Part shown: positions 24,904-33,703 of the stretch, in pieces
How the letters are laid out: each line of letters starts with the position of its first letter
Numbering within the stretch: the stretch's first letter is position 1
NCBI GenBank assembly: GCA_018607365.1
Contig: JABBBT010000054.1
Span: 1-35,798 of the forward strand
Source: SAR86 cluster bacterium
GTDB taxonomy: Bacteria > Pseudomonadota > Gammaproteobacteria > Magnimaribacterales > D2472
Reading direction: 5' to 3'
DNA length: 35,798 nucleotides
The notes under the pieces: generated by a model
What the model was told of the DNA's origin: nothing
Databases searched by the model: none
The model's input: the letters and a program-made list of their open reading frames with translations, nothing else
Position numbers and translations under genes: made by a program

Positions 24904-27900
24904 GTATGAAGAACTCGTTTTCACATTTAAGAGTTTCTTCAGAATTTAGTATTACTCAGGGGCTTTTAACTATAAATCAAATTATCGATAGTGCTGTTAA
25001 GCACAATATTCCATCAGTAGCCCTAACTGATAAATCAAACATGTTTGGCCTTGTTAAATTTTTTAATAAATGTGAAGCCGCTGGCATTAAACCAATATCG
25101 GGATCATCTATAAGAGTAGCTTTTGATGAAGATGATCAGTCTCATGAACTTCTTTGTTTGGCAAAAACAAATCAAGGGCACAAGAACTTAATGAGAATAA
25201 TTTCTTCAGCTCACAATAATTATAATTTCCAAACCCCAATTATTGATTTTGCAAGCTTAATTGAATTAAAAGAAGACATAGTAGTTATATCTGGAGGTAA
25301 GGATAGTCATATCTTTAACCTACTTAAAAGAAATAAGACTGAAGATGCTGAAAAACGTGTAGACCAATTTCTAAAAGCTTTTGATGATGATTTTGTTCTA
25401 GAGGTACAAAGGACTAATAGGCTTGATGAAAATGAATATTTTGCCAATCTACTTCCTTTGTCATCTAAAAAAGGTATTCCAGTGATTGCAACTAATGATG
25501 TCTTATTTTCTAAAGAGGAAGACTTTGATATACATGAAACGAAAGTATGTATAAATACTGGAAAGACTTTAAATGATCCCAACAGAGAAAAGCTTTTTTC
25601 TAAAGAGCAGTACTTTAAATCATCAGCAGAAATGGAAGATTTATTTGATGGTTTTGATGAACTTATTTCAAATACTATTGAAATTTCTAAGAAATGTAAT
25701 GTATCTATCCATACTAAGAATTATTTCTTACCAGAATATCCAGTCCCCAAAGAACATGATTTTGACTCTTTCCTGGTAGATTTATCCAGCAAGAGACTGG
25801 ATGTATATATTAATAAATTCGATGATACTAAGACTAAAATCTACTTAGATAGGTTGAGATATGAGCTAGACCAAATAAAGACCATGGGGTTTTCTAGTTA
25901 TTTTTTAATTGTTTATGATTTTATTCAGTGGTCTAAAGATAATGATGTTCCTGTAGGTCCCGGAAGAGGCTCTGGAGCCGGATCTTTGGTTGCATTTGCA
26001 TTGGGAATCACAACTCTCGATCCACTTGAGCATGGGCTTCTTTTTGAAAGATTTCTAAATCCAGAAAGAATATCGATGCCAGATTTCGATATTGATTTCT
26101 GCATGGAAAAAAGAGATAAGGTCATAGATTATGTAAGTAATAAGTATGGCTCTGATGCAGTATCACAGATAGCGACATTCGGGACTATGGCCGCAAGAGC
26201 AGTTGTAAGAGATGTTGCAAGAGCTCTTGGTAAACCATACGCAGTTGGTGATAGGATTTCTAAAATGATTCCATTTGCCCCTGGAATGACTTTGGACAGA
26301 GCTAAGGAGGAGCAGCCAATTTTTGCCCAAGCCTCTAAAAATGATCCAGAAGTAAAAGAAATTGTTGAGCTTGCGTATAAGTTAGAAGGCATAGCTAGAA
26401 ATGTTGGAAAACATGCTGGTGGTGTTGTTATCGCCCCAGGAAGTATTTCAGACTTCTGCCCTATATATAATGACAGGCAATCCTCATCTGTGATGACTCA
26501 ATATGATAAAGACGATGTTGAAAAGATAGGTCTTGTAAAGTTCGACTTTCTTGGTTTAAGAACATTAACAGTAATTGATCGAGCAGTTAAATCAATAAAT
26601 GCAACTAAAAATGATAAAGATTTATTAGATTTAGATCAAATTCCTCTTAATGATCCAAAGGTATTTGAATTACTATCCTCTGGAAAGACTATGGCTGTTT
26701 TTCAATTAGAGTCTACAGGAATGAGAGCTCTTATAAAAAGCTTAAAGCCAACAAAATTTGAAGAGATTACAGCTTTATTGGCCTTGTATAGACCTGGTCC
26801 TCTTAATTCGGGAATGCATACTACTTTTGTAGATAGAAAGCATGGAAAAAGTCCTGTAGTTTATCCTCATGAGCTACTTGAGCCTGTATTGTCTGAGACA
26901 TATGGAGTAATTGTTTATCAGGAACAGGTTATGGAGGCTGCAAGAGTTCTAGCTGGCTACTCAATGGGTGAAGCAGATATATTAAGACGTGTAATGGGCA
27001 AAAAGAAAATTGAAGAAATGGAAGAACAAAGAGAGATTTTTATTAAAGGTTGTGAAGAAAAGTCTATTTCAAAAAATAAAGCTGAAAAAATATTTGAGCT
27101 AATAGAGCAATTTGCAGAATATGGTTTTAATAAATCTCATTCGGCTGCATATGCTGTGATTTCTTATCAGACTGCTTATCTAAAGACCTATTATCCTGAG
27201 CATTTCATGTCTGCTGTTTTATCAACTGAATTAGGTAATACAGACAAGATTCATGCTTTGATACAAGAATGTAAACGAATGGGCATCAATGTTCTTAACC
27301 CAAATATTCTATCAAGTGATAAACGCTTTTTAGTTAATGACAGCCAGGACATAGAGTATGGATTGGGGGCTATAAAAGGAGTAGCAGATTCTTTTATAAA
27401 GCATGTATGTCAGAAAAGAAAATCGGATGTTTTTAAGGATCTCTGGGATTTCTCAAATAAAACTGATATTAAGCTTGGTGGAAAAAAGTCATTAGAGGCG
27501 CTTTCTCAGTCTGGAGCATTTGATAGTATTGCTCCGTCTCGAACAATAGCAATTGCTTGTGTAGAGGATATGCTCAAAGGTAGTGCAAATGGTTCATCTG
27601 CAGAAGTTGCCCAAAATGGCGATTTATTTGCAACCATAAATCATGAATTCGATCCTTATGAAAAATACAAAAATACCTCAGATATGCCTTTAAGTGAGCT
27701 TTTAGCCTTAGAAAAAAAATCTCTTGGGTATTATTTATCTGGGCATCCGGTAAATGCAATCGAGGGCTCTATCAAGTCAATACGATCAAAGAAAATTTCT
27801 GATATTAGTCATGACACCAAAAGAGCTTCATTGGTGTGCTTAATAAATAGTGTGAGGCAAATAAAAGATAGAAAGGGCAAGCCATTAACTTTTATAAACT

Positions 27901-28346
27901 TTGATGATGGCACAGGCATTATGGATGGTGTTGTTGCTGGAGAAGCCTTAGAAGACTGTCATAATATCCTAAAAGAAGGCCAAATATTAGTTCTAAAAGG
28001 TGCTGTCGAAATTGATGACTTTAGATCTAAAGATCTTGGTGATGCAATGTATAGAATGAGAGTTAAAGAAGTCCATACGTTAGACTCTGAATTACTAAAA
28101 AAGGTTCTAAAGGTTGTTGTAAATATAGAGAAATCAGAATTATTATCCTTGGATAAGTTTTCAGAGAAATTAGATGAAATAGATGCTAGTTTTTGGAAAG
28201 AGGGATTGTGTCAGCTTCATATAAGAGTTTCAACAGATGAGTCTGAAGCTATAATTAATATTGGAGATAATTTTAAGTTTCTCCCGACTTTATCAAATAT
28301 TAGTTATTTAAAAGAACTATTTGGTAGTGAAGCTTTGGAGATATAA
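24900..28346 (+). CDS. dnaE: DNA polymerase III alpha subunit DnaE
   Basis: Catalytic subunit of the replicative polymerase. 1148 residues. The N-terminal PHP domain is degenerate: FSHLRVSSEFS replaces the HxH motif and LTDKSNMFG replaces TDH, so it should not hold metals. The polymerase core has PDFDIDFC and VKFDFLGLRTL, which carry the three catalytic Asp. QNGDLF at 905-910 aligns with the E. coli clamp-binding QADMF. The OB and C-terminal tau-binding domains follow. A TTG start at 24900 overlaps rnhB; the ATG at 24906 is an equally likely start two codons in. Confidence 0.98.
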   Translation: MSMKNSFSHLRVSSEFSITQGLLTINQIIDSAVKHNIPSVALTDKSNMFGLVKFFNKCEAAGIKPISGSSIRVAFDEDDQSHELLCLAKTNQGHKNLMRIISSAHNNYNFQTPIIDFASLIELKEDIVVISGGKDSHIFNLLKRNKTEDAEKRVDQFLKAFDDDFVLEVQRTNRLDENEYFANLLPLSSKKGIPVIATNDVLFSKEEDFDIHETKVCINTGKTLNDPNREKLFSKEQYFKSSAEMEDLFDGFDELISNTIEISKKCNVSIHTKNYFLPEYPVPKEHDFDSFLVDLSSKRLDVYINKFDDTKTKIYLDRLRYELDQIKTMGFSSYFLIVYDFIQWSKDNDVPVGPGRGSGAGSLVAFALGITTLDPLEHGLLFERFLNPERISMPDFDIDFCMEKRDKVIDYVSNKYGSDAVSQIATFGTMAARAVVRDVARALGKPYAVGDRISKMIPFAPGMTLDRAKEEQPIFAQASKNDPEVKEIVELAYKLEGIARNVGKHAGGVVIAPGSISDFCPIYNDRQSSSVMTQYDKDDVEKIGLVKFDFLGLRTLTVIDRAVKSINATKNDKDLLDLDQIPLNDPKVFELLSSGKTMAVFQLESTGMRALIKSLKPTKFEEITALLALYRPGPLNSGMHTTFVDRKHGKSPVVYPHELLEPVLSETYGVIVYQEQVMEAARVLAGYSMGEADILRRVMGKKKIEEMEEQREIFIKGCEEKSISKNKAEKIFELIEQFAEYGFNKSHSAAYAVISYQTAYLKTYYPEHFMSAVLSTELGNTDKIHALIQECKRMGINVLNPNILSSDKRFLVNDSQDIEYGLGAIKGVADSFIKHVCQKRKSDVFKDLWDFSNKTDIKLGGKKSLEALSQSGAFDSIAPSRTIAIACVEDMLKGSANGSSAEVAQNGDLFATINHEFDPYEKYKNTSDMPLSELLALEKKSLGYYLSGHPVNAIEGSIKSIRSKKISDISHDTKRASLVCLINSVRQIKDRKGKPLTFINFDDGTGIMDGVVAGEALEDCHNILKEGQILVLKGAVEIDDFRSKDLGDAMYRMRVKEVHTLDSELLKKVLKVVVNIEKSELLSLDKFSEKLDEIDASFWKEGLCQLHIRVSTDESEAIINIGDNFKFLPTLSNISYLKELFGSEALEI

Positions 28347-28380
28347 TTAAATCTTTTAAAAAGATTACATATAAAAATTT

Positions 28381-29379
28381 ATGACAGACAAAGAAAGCAA
28401 GTTATCTGAATATATCCCTCAAAAAGAAAATACTGAGGATCGTAAATTTCTTGAATTTGAAGAATCAATTCAGGAAGTCTCTGAAAAAATATCTGCGCTT
28501 AAGAATGCAGATATAGATAGCCCTGAATTAAATACTCAAATCTTGGCTCTGCAGAAAGAAAGAGATCAACTTACTAAAAAGATCTACTCCAAGTTATCTA
28601 TATGGCAGACTGTTCAGGTAGCAAGGCACCCACAAAGACCTCACACATTAGATTTTATTAAAAGAATTTTTTCAGATTTTGACGAATTGCATGGCGATAG
28701 ACAGTTTGGAGATGATGCAGCAATTGTAGGTGGAATGGCATATTTAGAAAACACACCAGTTATGATTATCGGGCATGAAAAGGGAAGAGAGACAGAGGAA
28801 AAGGTTAGAAGAAATTTTGGCATGCCTCAACCAGAAGGCTATAGAAAGGCTAAAAGATTAATGTATTTAGCAGAGCAATTTTCTTTACCAGTAATCACAT
28901 TTATTGATACTGCAGGTGCATATCCAGGAGTAGAGGGCGAAGAAAGAGGTCAGAGCGAGGCAATAGCTAGAAATTTAGCTGTCATGTCAGAATTAAAAAC
29001 ACCAATAATAGTTGTTATTACCGGTGAGGGCGGCTCAGGAGGAGCATTGGCAATAAGTGTTGGCGATCATTTATCAATGCTTGAATATGCGACTTACTCA
29101 GTTGCATCACCAGAGGCATGTGCGTCCATAATTTGGAGAACTGCTGAAAAAGCTTCTGATGCAGCAGATGCTATGAAAGTTTCATCAGGAGAGTTGAAAA
29201 AAATTAATATAATTGATGAAATTATTTCAGAGCCATTGGGCGGAGCTCACAGAGACTATGATCTTATTTCACAAAGTATTAAAAGCTCAATAGTAAACAA
29301 TTTATCTAAACTAAGTTCATTATCATCCGATGATTTAGTTAAAAGAAGGTATGAAAGACTCTTAAAAATTGGTTCCTAG
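28381..29379 (+). CDS. accA: Acetyl-CoA carboxylase carboxyltransferase subunit alpha
   Basis: With AccD moves the carboxyl group from biotin to acetyl-CoA, giving malonyl-CoA for fatty-acid synthesis. 332 residues, normal length. An N-terminal coiled coil is followed by the crotonase-fold domain with GHEKGRETEEKVRRNFGM, FIDTAGAYPGVEGEERGQSE and VITGEGGSGGALAI. It is 34 bp after dnaE, with a weak AT-only hairpin in the gap, and three bases before tilS. Confidence 0.98.
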   Translation: MTDKESKLSEYIPQKENTEDRKFLEFEESIQEVSEKISALKNADIDSPELNTQILALQKERDQLTKKIYSKLSIWQTVQVARHPQRPHTLDFIKRIFSDFDELHGDRQFGDDAAIVGGMAYLENTPVMIIGHEKGRETEEKVRRNFGMPQPEGYRKAKRLMYLAEQFSLPVITFIDTAGAYPGVEGEERGQSEAIARNLAVMSELKTPIIVVITGEGGSGGALAISVGDHLSMLEYATYSVASPEACASIIWRTAEKASDAADAMKVSSGELKKINIIDEIISEPLGGAHRDYDLISQSIKSSIVNNLSKLSSLSSDDLVKRRYERLLKIGS

Positions 29380-29382
29380 GTT

Positions 29383-30336
29383 GTGCTAAAAATTAACCTA
29401 GAAAATCACTTAAATCTTGATAACAAAATTTATATTGCTTTTAGTGGGGGTAGTGATTCATCTGCTCTGCTTTACTTAATCTCTGATCTTAGAGATAGAT
29501 ATGAACTTAATTTGGAAGCAATCCATATTAATCACAACATATCAGATGATAGTAAAAAATGGGAAGAGCATTGTAAGTCAATTTGCGAAACATTAAATTT
29601 GCCTATTACAATCAGATCTATTCAGGTTGAAACTTCAGGTGATGGACTAGAATCTGCTGCAAGAAAACAAAGGTATAAAGAATTTGAAAATATTCTAGAA
29701 GAAGGTGATCAACTGTTAATGGCTCATCATGCTGATGATGTTGCTGAAACTTTTCTGTTAAGACTTTTTAGAGGTACAGGATCTGATGGTCTTGGTGGGC
29801 CGCAATTAAAAAGATCTGTTGGAAAGGGCACTTTGGTAAGACCACTCTTGGATTGTTCTAAAAAAGAGCTGTTAGATTTTATCAAGCTAAGGGACATTAA
29901 ATTTATTGAAGACCTCTCTAATTTTGAAGTCAATCAAGATAGAAACTTTGTTAGAAATAGTCTTATGCCTTTAATTGGTGAGAGATGGAATAATGTTTCA
30001 TCAAGGATATCTAATACTTCCAAATTACTACAAGAAAGAAATAAAATATTTTCTCAACTATTCTTTTCAAAATACAAACACTTAATAGGAACAAAAATTT
30101 TAATCAAGGAACTAAAGCAGCTAGACTCATCAACGGCAATAGACATAATTAGATATTCCATTAAAGAAGAAGGGATTGCTTATCCAAACAAGAAGGTTTC
30201 TGAAGAAATTATAAAAGTATTTCTTTTATCAAATCCTGGGCCTAACGCAGAAGTTAGCTGGTCAAGAGCAGATATGGATCAACCAGGTGGCAGGCTATAC
30301 AAAAAAGATGGCCATATTGTTATTTTAAAAAAGTAG
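29383..30336 (+). CDS. tilS: tRNA(Ile)-lysidine synthetase
   Basis: Modifies C34 of tRNA-Ile(CAU) to lysidine so that it reads AUA; AUA codons are used often in this AT-rich genome. 317 residues, shorter than the 432 of E. coli but similar to compact forms in other bacteria. The ATP-binding PP-loop is AFSGGSDSSALLYL (about 19-32), followed by LMAHHADDVAETFLLRL. The C-terminal domains are reduced to one short module. GTG start, three bases after accA. Last gene of the long plus-strand run. Confidence 0.95.
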   Translation: MLKINLENHLNLDNKIYIAFSGGSDSSALLYLISDLRDRYELNLEAIHINHNISDDSKKWEEHCKSICETLNLPITIRSIQVETSGDGLESAARKQRYKEFENILEEGDQLLMAHHADDVAETFLLRLFRGTGSDGLGGPQLKRSVGKGTLVRPLLDCSKKELLDFIKLRDIKFIEDLSNFEVNQDRNFVRNSLMPLIGERWNNVSSRISNTSKLLQERNKIFSQLFFSKYKHLIGTKILIKELKQLDSSTAIDIIRYSIKEEGIAYPNKKVSEEIIKVFLLSNPGPNAEVSWSRADMDQPGGRLYKKDGHIVILKK

Positions 30337-30346
30337 CTTATATAAT
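30317..30346 (+). promoter_or_regulatory. Candidate sigma-70 promoter before the crotonase gene
   Basis: TTGTTA (30317-30322), 18 bases, TATAAT (30341-30346). The -35 lies in the end of tilS. The -10 is perfect and is followed 17 bases later by the ATG, with the ribosome site GAGGAG between them. The leader would be only about 10 bases. It suggests the crotonase gene is a separate unit from the long run. Confidence 0.5.
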
Positions 30347-30363
30347 ATAAGAGGAGACAAGAT

Positions 30364-31137
30364 ATGAAATTTGAAACATTAGATTTAGTAAAACAAGACA
30401 AAATAGCAACAATTACATTTAATAGACCAGAACTTTTAAATGCTGTTAATGAACAATTTATATGGGACTTTCAAAAAGCTACCAGTGATGTAAAAGATGA
30501 CGATGATATAAAAGTACTAATCATAAATGCCTCAGGTAGAGGGTTTTGTGCTGGAGCAGACTTAAGTGAAAGAGAATCATCTTGGGAGGGCTCTCAGGAC
30601 GCTCTTATGAGAGGTTTTAAGCCATTTTTTGAGAATATTATCTCAATGCCCAAGCCTGTTATTGCAGCTGTTCAAGGCCCAGCAGCAGGTGTTGGAGCTT
30701 CAATTGCAATGTCATGCGATTTACGAGTGATGTCTGAAAATGGGTATATTTTGTCTGTCTTTAGCAATATTGCATTAGTGCCTGATGGAGGTCTATCATG
30801 GTTTTTGCCAAGATTTATGGGATATTCAAAAGCTTACGAGTACGCTATCGAAGCAAAGAAAATAATGGCTGACGAATGTTTGCATTTTGGAATGGTTAAT
30901 AAAGTTGTGCCTGAAGAAGAGTTAATGAAATCCACAATGGATTGGGCACTAAAGCTTGCAAAAAGACCATCACAATCCTTAGCACATACAAAAAAACTCA
31001 TGAGAGATTCTCTTCACAATGATTATTGGAAAACTTTTTCACATGAAGCAGAGATTCAAAATGGCCTCACAAGAAGCCCACAAAATTATGAAGCAGTGTC
31101 AGCTTTTTTTGAAAAAAGAGAGCCTAATTTTGATTAG
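30364..31137 (+). CDS. Enoyl-CoA hydratase/isomerase (crotonase) family protein
   Basis: 257 residues, full-length crotonase fold. The oxyanion-hole segments ASGRGFCAGADLSERE (about 58-73) and VQGPAAGVGASIAMSCDLRV (about 103-122) are clear. At the positions of the two catalytic Glu of true hydratases, the segment reads FSNIALVPDGGLSWFLPR: the first is missing and the second is Asp. That is closer to PaaG-like isomerases than to classic hydratases, so the reaction is uncertain. Strong ribosome site. Its TAG stop overlaps the TAA stop of convergent leuA. No other fatty-acid degradation genes are nearby. Confidence 0.88.
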   Translation: MKFETLDLVKQDKIATITFNRPELLNAVNEQFIWDFQKATSDVKDDDDIKVLIINASGRGFCAGADLSERESSWEGSQDALMRGFKPFFENIISMPKPVIAAVQGPAAGVGASIAMSCDLRVMSENGYILSVFSNIALVPDGGLSWFLPRFMGYSKAYEYAIEAKKIMADECLHFGMVNKVVPEEELMKSTMDWALKLAKRPSQSLAHTKKLMRDSLHNDYWKTFSHEAEIQNGLTRSPQNYEAVSAFFEKREPNFD

Positions 31138-32789
31138 TTATTTAATTTACTAAGACCAACAATAATGGCTTCGAAGGAAGCTATTGTGGTATTTGGATTA
31201 ATACCCACTCCCCAGCTAGTCTTTCCATCTCGCTCTAGTTCAATATATGCAGCTGCTTTAGCATCTGAACCTGATGATATTGCTGATTGATGATAATCAG
31301 AAACTTTTATTTCAGTACCAGTCTTCTCAGTAAGTCCGTTCATTAAAGAGTCAATAGGGCCATTCCCCGAACCATTAATAGTAACTTCATTGCCATTTAT
31401 ATTTAGATTTAAATCTAAATGATGAATACCATTTTCTGATGATGATTTATGATTCAAGTAAGAAAATCCTTCTTTTGGAATCAAAAAGTTAGTTTCAAAT
31501 ATTTCCCAAATCTGTGAAGTGTTTATTTCTTTTCCAGATTCATCAGCTAATCTTTGTATTTTTTGGCTCATGCTTATTTGAAGTCTTCTAGGTAGCGATA
31601 CTCCATGATCTTTTTCGAGTAGAAAAGCTACCCCACCCTTACCAGATTGAGAGTTTATTCGAACCACAGCCTCATAACTTCTTCCAAGGTCAGCAGGATC
31701 AATTGGAAGGTATGGAACTTCCCATTTAGGATCGTTAGATTCTCTCATTCCTTGAAAACCTTTTTTGATAGCATCTTGATGGGAGCCTGAGAAGGCTGTA
31801 AAAACAAGATCACCCGCATAAGGATGCCTAGGATGAACAGGAAGTTGATTACAGTATTCAACTTCACGCATAACTTTATTTATATTTGAAAAATCTAGGT
31901 TGGAGTTTATCCCTTGCGTGAACATATTTAATGCCAATGTAACAATATCAACATTTCCTGTTCTCTCTCCATTACCAAAAAGAGTACCCTCAACTCTATC
32001 TGCACCAGCCATTAATCCAAATTCGGAAGCAGCTACAGCAGTTCCTCTATCATTATGAGGGTGGAGGCTTAGGCATATATCATTTCTATTTTTAAGATTC
32101 TCATTCATCCACTCTATTTGATCGCCATAAATATTAGGCGTCGACATTTCAACTGTTGCTGGTAAATTAATTATTATTTTGTGATCAGAAACTTCTTTTA
32201 GAATATCTACAACTGCATCACAAACCTCTGCCGCATACTCAAGCTCAGTCCCTGTAAAACTTTCTGGAGAGTATTCAAAGCGCCAGTCTGTATTGGGATT
32301 TTGTAATGCGAGGTCTTTTATTTTTTTGGCTCCGTTGATTGCGATATCTTTTATTCCAGCTTTATCTTGCTTGAAGACAACTTTCCTTTGAAGAGTTGAT
32401 GTTGAGTTATAAAAATGAACTATTGCTTGAGGAATTCCCTTAAGAGATTCAAAGGTTCTGTCAATTAGCTCATCTCTTGATTGAGTTAGAACCTGGATAG
32501 TAACATCAGAAGGTATTTTTTTTGATTCTATAAGATCTCTTACAAAATCAAAATCAGTTTGAGAAGCAGAAGGGAAGCCAACCTCTATTTCTTTAAAACC
32601 AAGATCACAAAGAAGAGAAAACATTCTGTCTTTTCTTTCAGCACCCATAGGCTCTATAAGAGCTTGATTGCCATCTCTAAGATCAACCGAGCACCATAAA
32701 GGCGCTTTATTTATAACTTTTGCAGGCCACTTTCTGTTTTCAAGTTTAATCGGTTCAAAAGGCTTATATTTGTTTACTAGATTATCCAT
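31134..32789 (-). CDS. leuA: 2-isopropylmalate synthase, long (yeast-type LeuA) form
   Basis: First committed step of leucine synthesis from 2-oxoisovalerate and acetyl-CoA. 551 residues, matching the 550-560 residue type also found in Pseudomonas. The TIM barrel starts with APLWCSVDLRDGNQALIEPM and includes KEIEVGFPSASQTDFDFVR and the metal motif SLHPHNDRGTAVAASE. A C-terminal regulatory domain (about residues 430-551) is present, so leucine feedback is expected. leuBCD are not in the window. Only 33 bp separate it from divergent holD, and no ribosome site is obvious. Confidence 0.96.
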   Translation of the reverse strand: MDNLVNKYKPFEPIKLENRKWPAKVINKAPLWCSVDLRDGNQALIEPMGAERKDRMFSLLCDLGFKEIEVGFPSASQTDFDFVRDLIESKKIPSDVTIQVLTQSRDELIDRTFESLKGIPQAIVHFYNSTSTLQRKVVFKQDKAGIKDIAINGAKKIKDLALQNPNTDWRFEYSPESFTGTELEYAAEVCDAVVDILKEVSDHKIIINLPATVEMSTPNIYGDQIEWMNENLKNRNDICLSLHPHNDRGTAVAASEFGLMAGADRVEGTLFGNGERTGNVDIVTLALNMFTQGINSNLDFSNINKVMREVEYCNQLPVHPRHPYAGDLVFTAFSGSHQDAIKKGFQGMRESNDPKWEVPYLPIDPADLGRSYEAVVRINSQSGKGGVAFLLEKDHGVSLPRRLQISMSQKIQRLADESGKEINTSQIWEIFETNFLIPKEGFSYLNHKSSSENGIHHLDLNLNINGNEVTINGSGNGPIDSLMNGLTEKTGTEIKVSDYHQSAISSGSDAKAAAYIELERDGKTSWGVGINPNTTIASFEAIIVGLSKLNN

Positions 32790-32822
32790 TTTGTATTAAG
32801 TAAATGTTAATATTTTATTTCT

Positions 32823-33263
32823 ATGATAACTTCATCTATAAAAACTAACCTTATCTTAAAAGAGATTGGGGTTACAAGGTATTCTTTGCGCTCTAATAAA
32901 GAAAAAACCAAGGATAAAGAAATTCATATTTATCAAAAAGGAAATATTCTAACATTACTTGATATTGGTTTTGATGATTTGCCTAAAGATGAGGCAGTCC
33001 TTCTCAAAGCAATTGTTGGTGCCATCAATCCTAATGAGTCTAATGAATTGATTGAAACTATAAAATTTGATTCAAGCAGCCATGTGCAAGAAATGATCGC
33101 ATCAAAGAAAACATTAGCTGGCGTCATTACCTTTACTAAAGAAAATTTAGAAATACAAATACCTTTACCAATAATAAGATCAAAGACCTTGGGTGAGATA
33201 ATAAGAAATCCTAGCCTCAAGAAGCCCCTTTGGGAAAATATTAAAAAAGATATTATTAAATAA
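32823..33263 (+). CDS. holD: DNA polymerase III psi subunit (HolD), divergent
   Basis: 146 residues, not obvious by sequence alone. Two stretches match E. coli HolD by eye: LKEIGVTRYSLR (residues 12-23) against LQQLGITQWSLR, the segment that binds the clamp-loader collar, and LGEIIRNPSLKKPLWENI near the C-terminus against LTDLRANPTARAALWQQI. rimI follows with a one-base overlap (TAATG), as in the E. coli holD-rimI pair. The middle is poorly conserved, as usual for psi. Its partner HolC is not in the window. Context plus the two motifs make this likely. Confidence 0.78.
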   Translation: MITSSIKTNLILKEIGVTRYSLRSNKEKTKDKEIHIYQKGNILTLLDIGFDDLPKDEAVLLKAIVGAINPNESNELIETIKFDSSSHVQEMIASKKTLAGVITFTKENLEIQIPLPIIRSKTLGEIIRNPSLKKPLWENIKKDIIK

Positions 33264-33700
33264 TGTATAAAATCTCATTGCTAGATATTAATGATCTAGA
33301 AGAAGCATATGAGATTGAGGTTTTAACTAACCCATCTCCATGGTCAATTGATAATTTTAAATCTTCTTTCGAGGTTGGTCATCATGGCTTAGTCTGTAAA
33401 GAAGATAACAAGATGCTGGGCTTTCTAATTTTTTCTCCAATCAAGCCTGAGGCTCATCTTTTAAGTATTGCAGTTATAGAGACTCAACAATATAAAGGGA
33501 TAGGCTCACTATTACTAAAATCTATGGTTAGTCAGTGCAAGGCGATGGGCATTAATCAAGTTTTTCTCGAAGTGCGTGCAAGCAATGAGAAGGCCATAGG
33601 GTTTTATCAAAAATATGGATTTAAAAAAGATGCCATAAGAGAAAACTATTATTCTGGTGATATTCCTGAAGATGCCCTGTTGATGTCTTTAGGGCTTTAA
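33263..33700 (+). CDS. rimI: Ribosomal protein S18 alanine N-acetyltransferase
   Basis: GNAT acetyltransferase expected to acetylate the N-terminus of ribosomal protein S18. 145 residues. ISLLDINDLEEAYEIEVLTN and NPSPWSIDNFKSSF at the start, the acetyl-CoA loop QQYKGIGSLLL, then EVRASNEKAIGFYQKYGFKK and RENYYSG...DALLMSL are RimI features. Coupled to holD. It ends three bases before the stop of convergent gpx. Confidence 0.93.
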   Translation: MYKISLLDINDLEEAYEIEVLTNPSPWSIDNFKSSFEVGHHGLVCKEDNKMLGFLIFSPIKPEAHLLSIAVIETQQYKGIGSLLLKSMVSQCKAMGINQVFLEVRASNEKAIGFYQKYGFKKDAIRENYYSGDIPEDALLMSLGL

Positions 33701-33703
33701 GTA

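Noticed and set aside
28350-28366. AATCTTT-TAA-AAAGATT hairpin between dnaE and accA as a terminator
   Set aside because: Stem has one G-C pair and no T-tract follows; accA continues the gene run. At most a weak structure.
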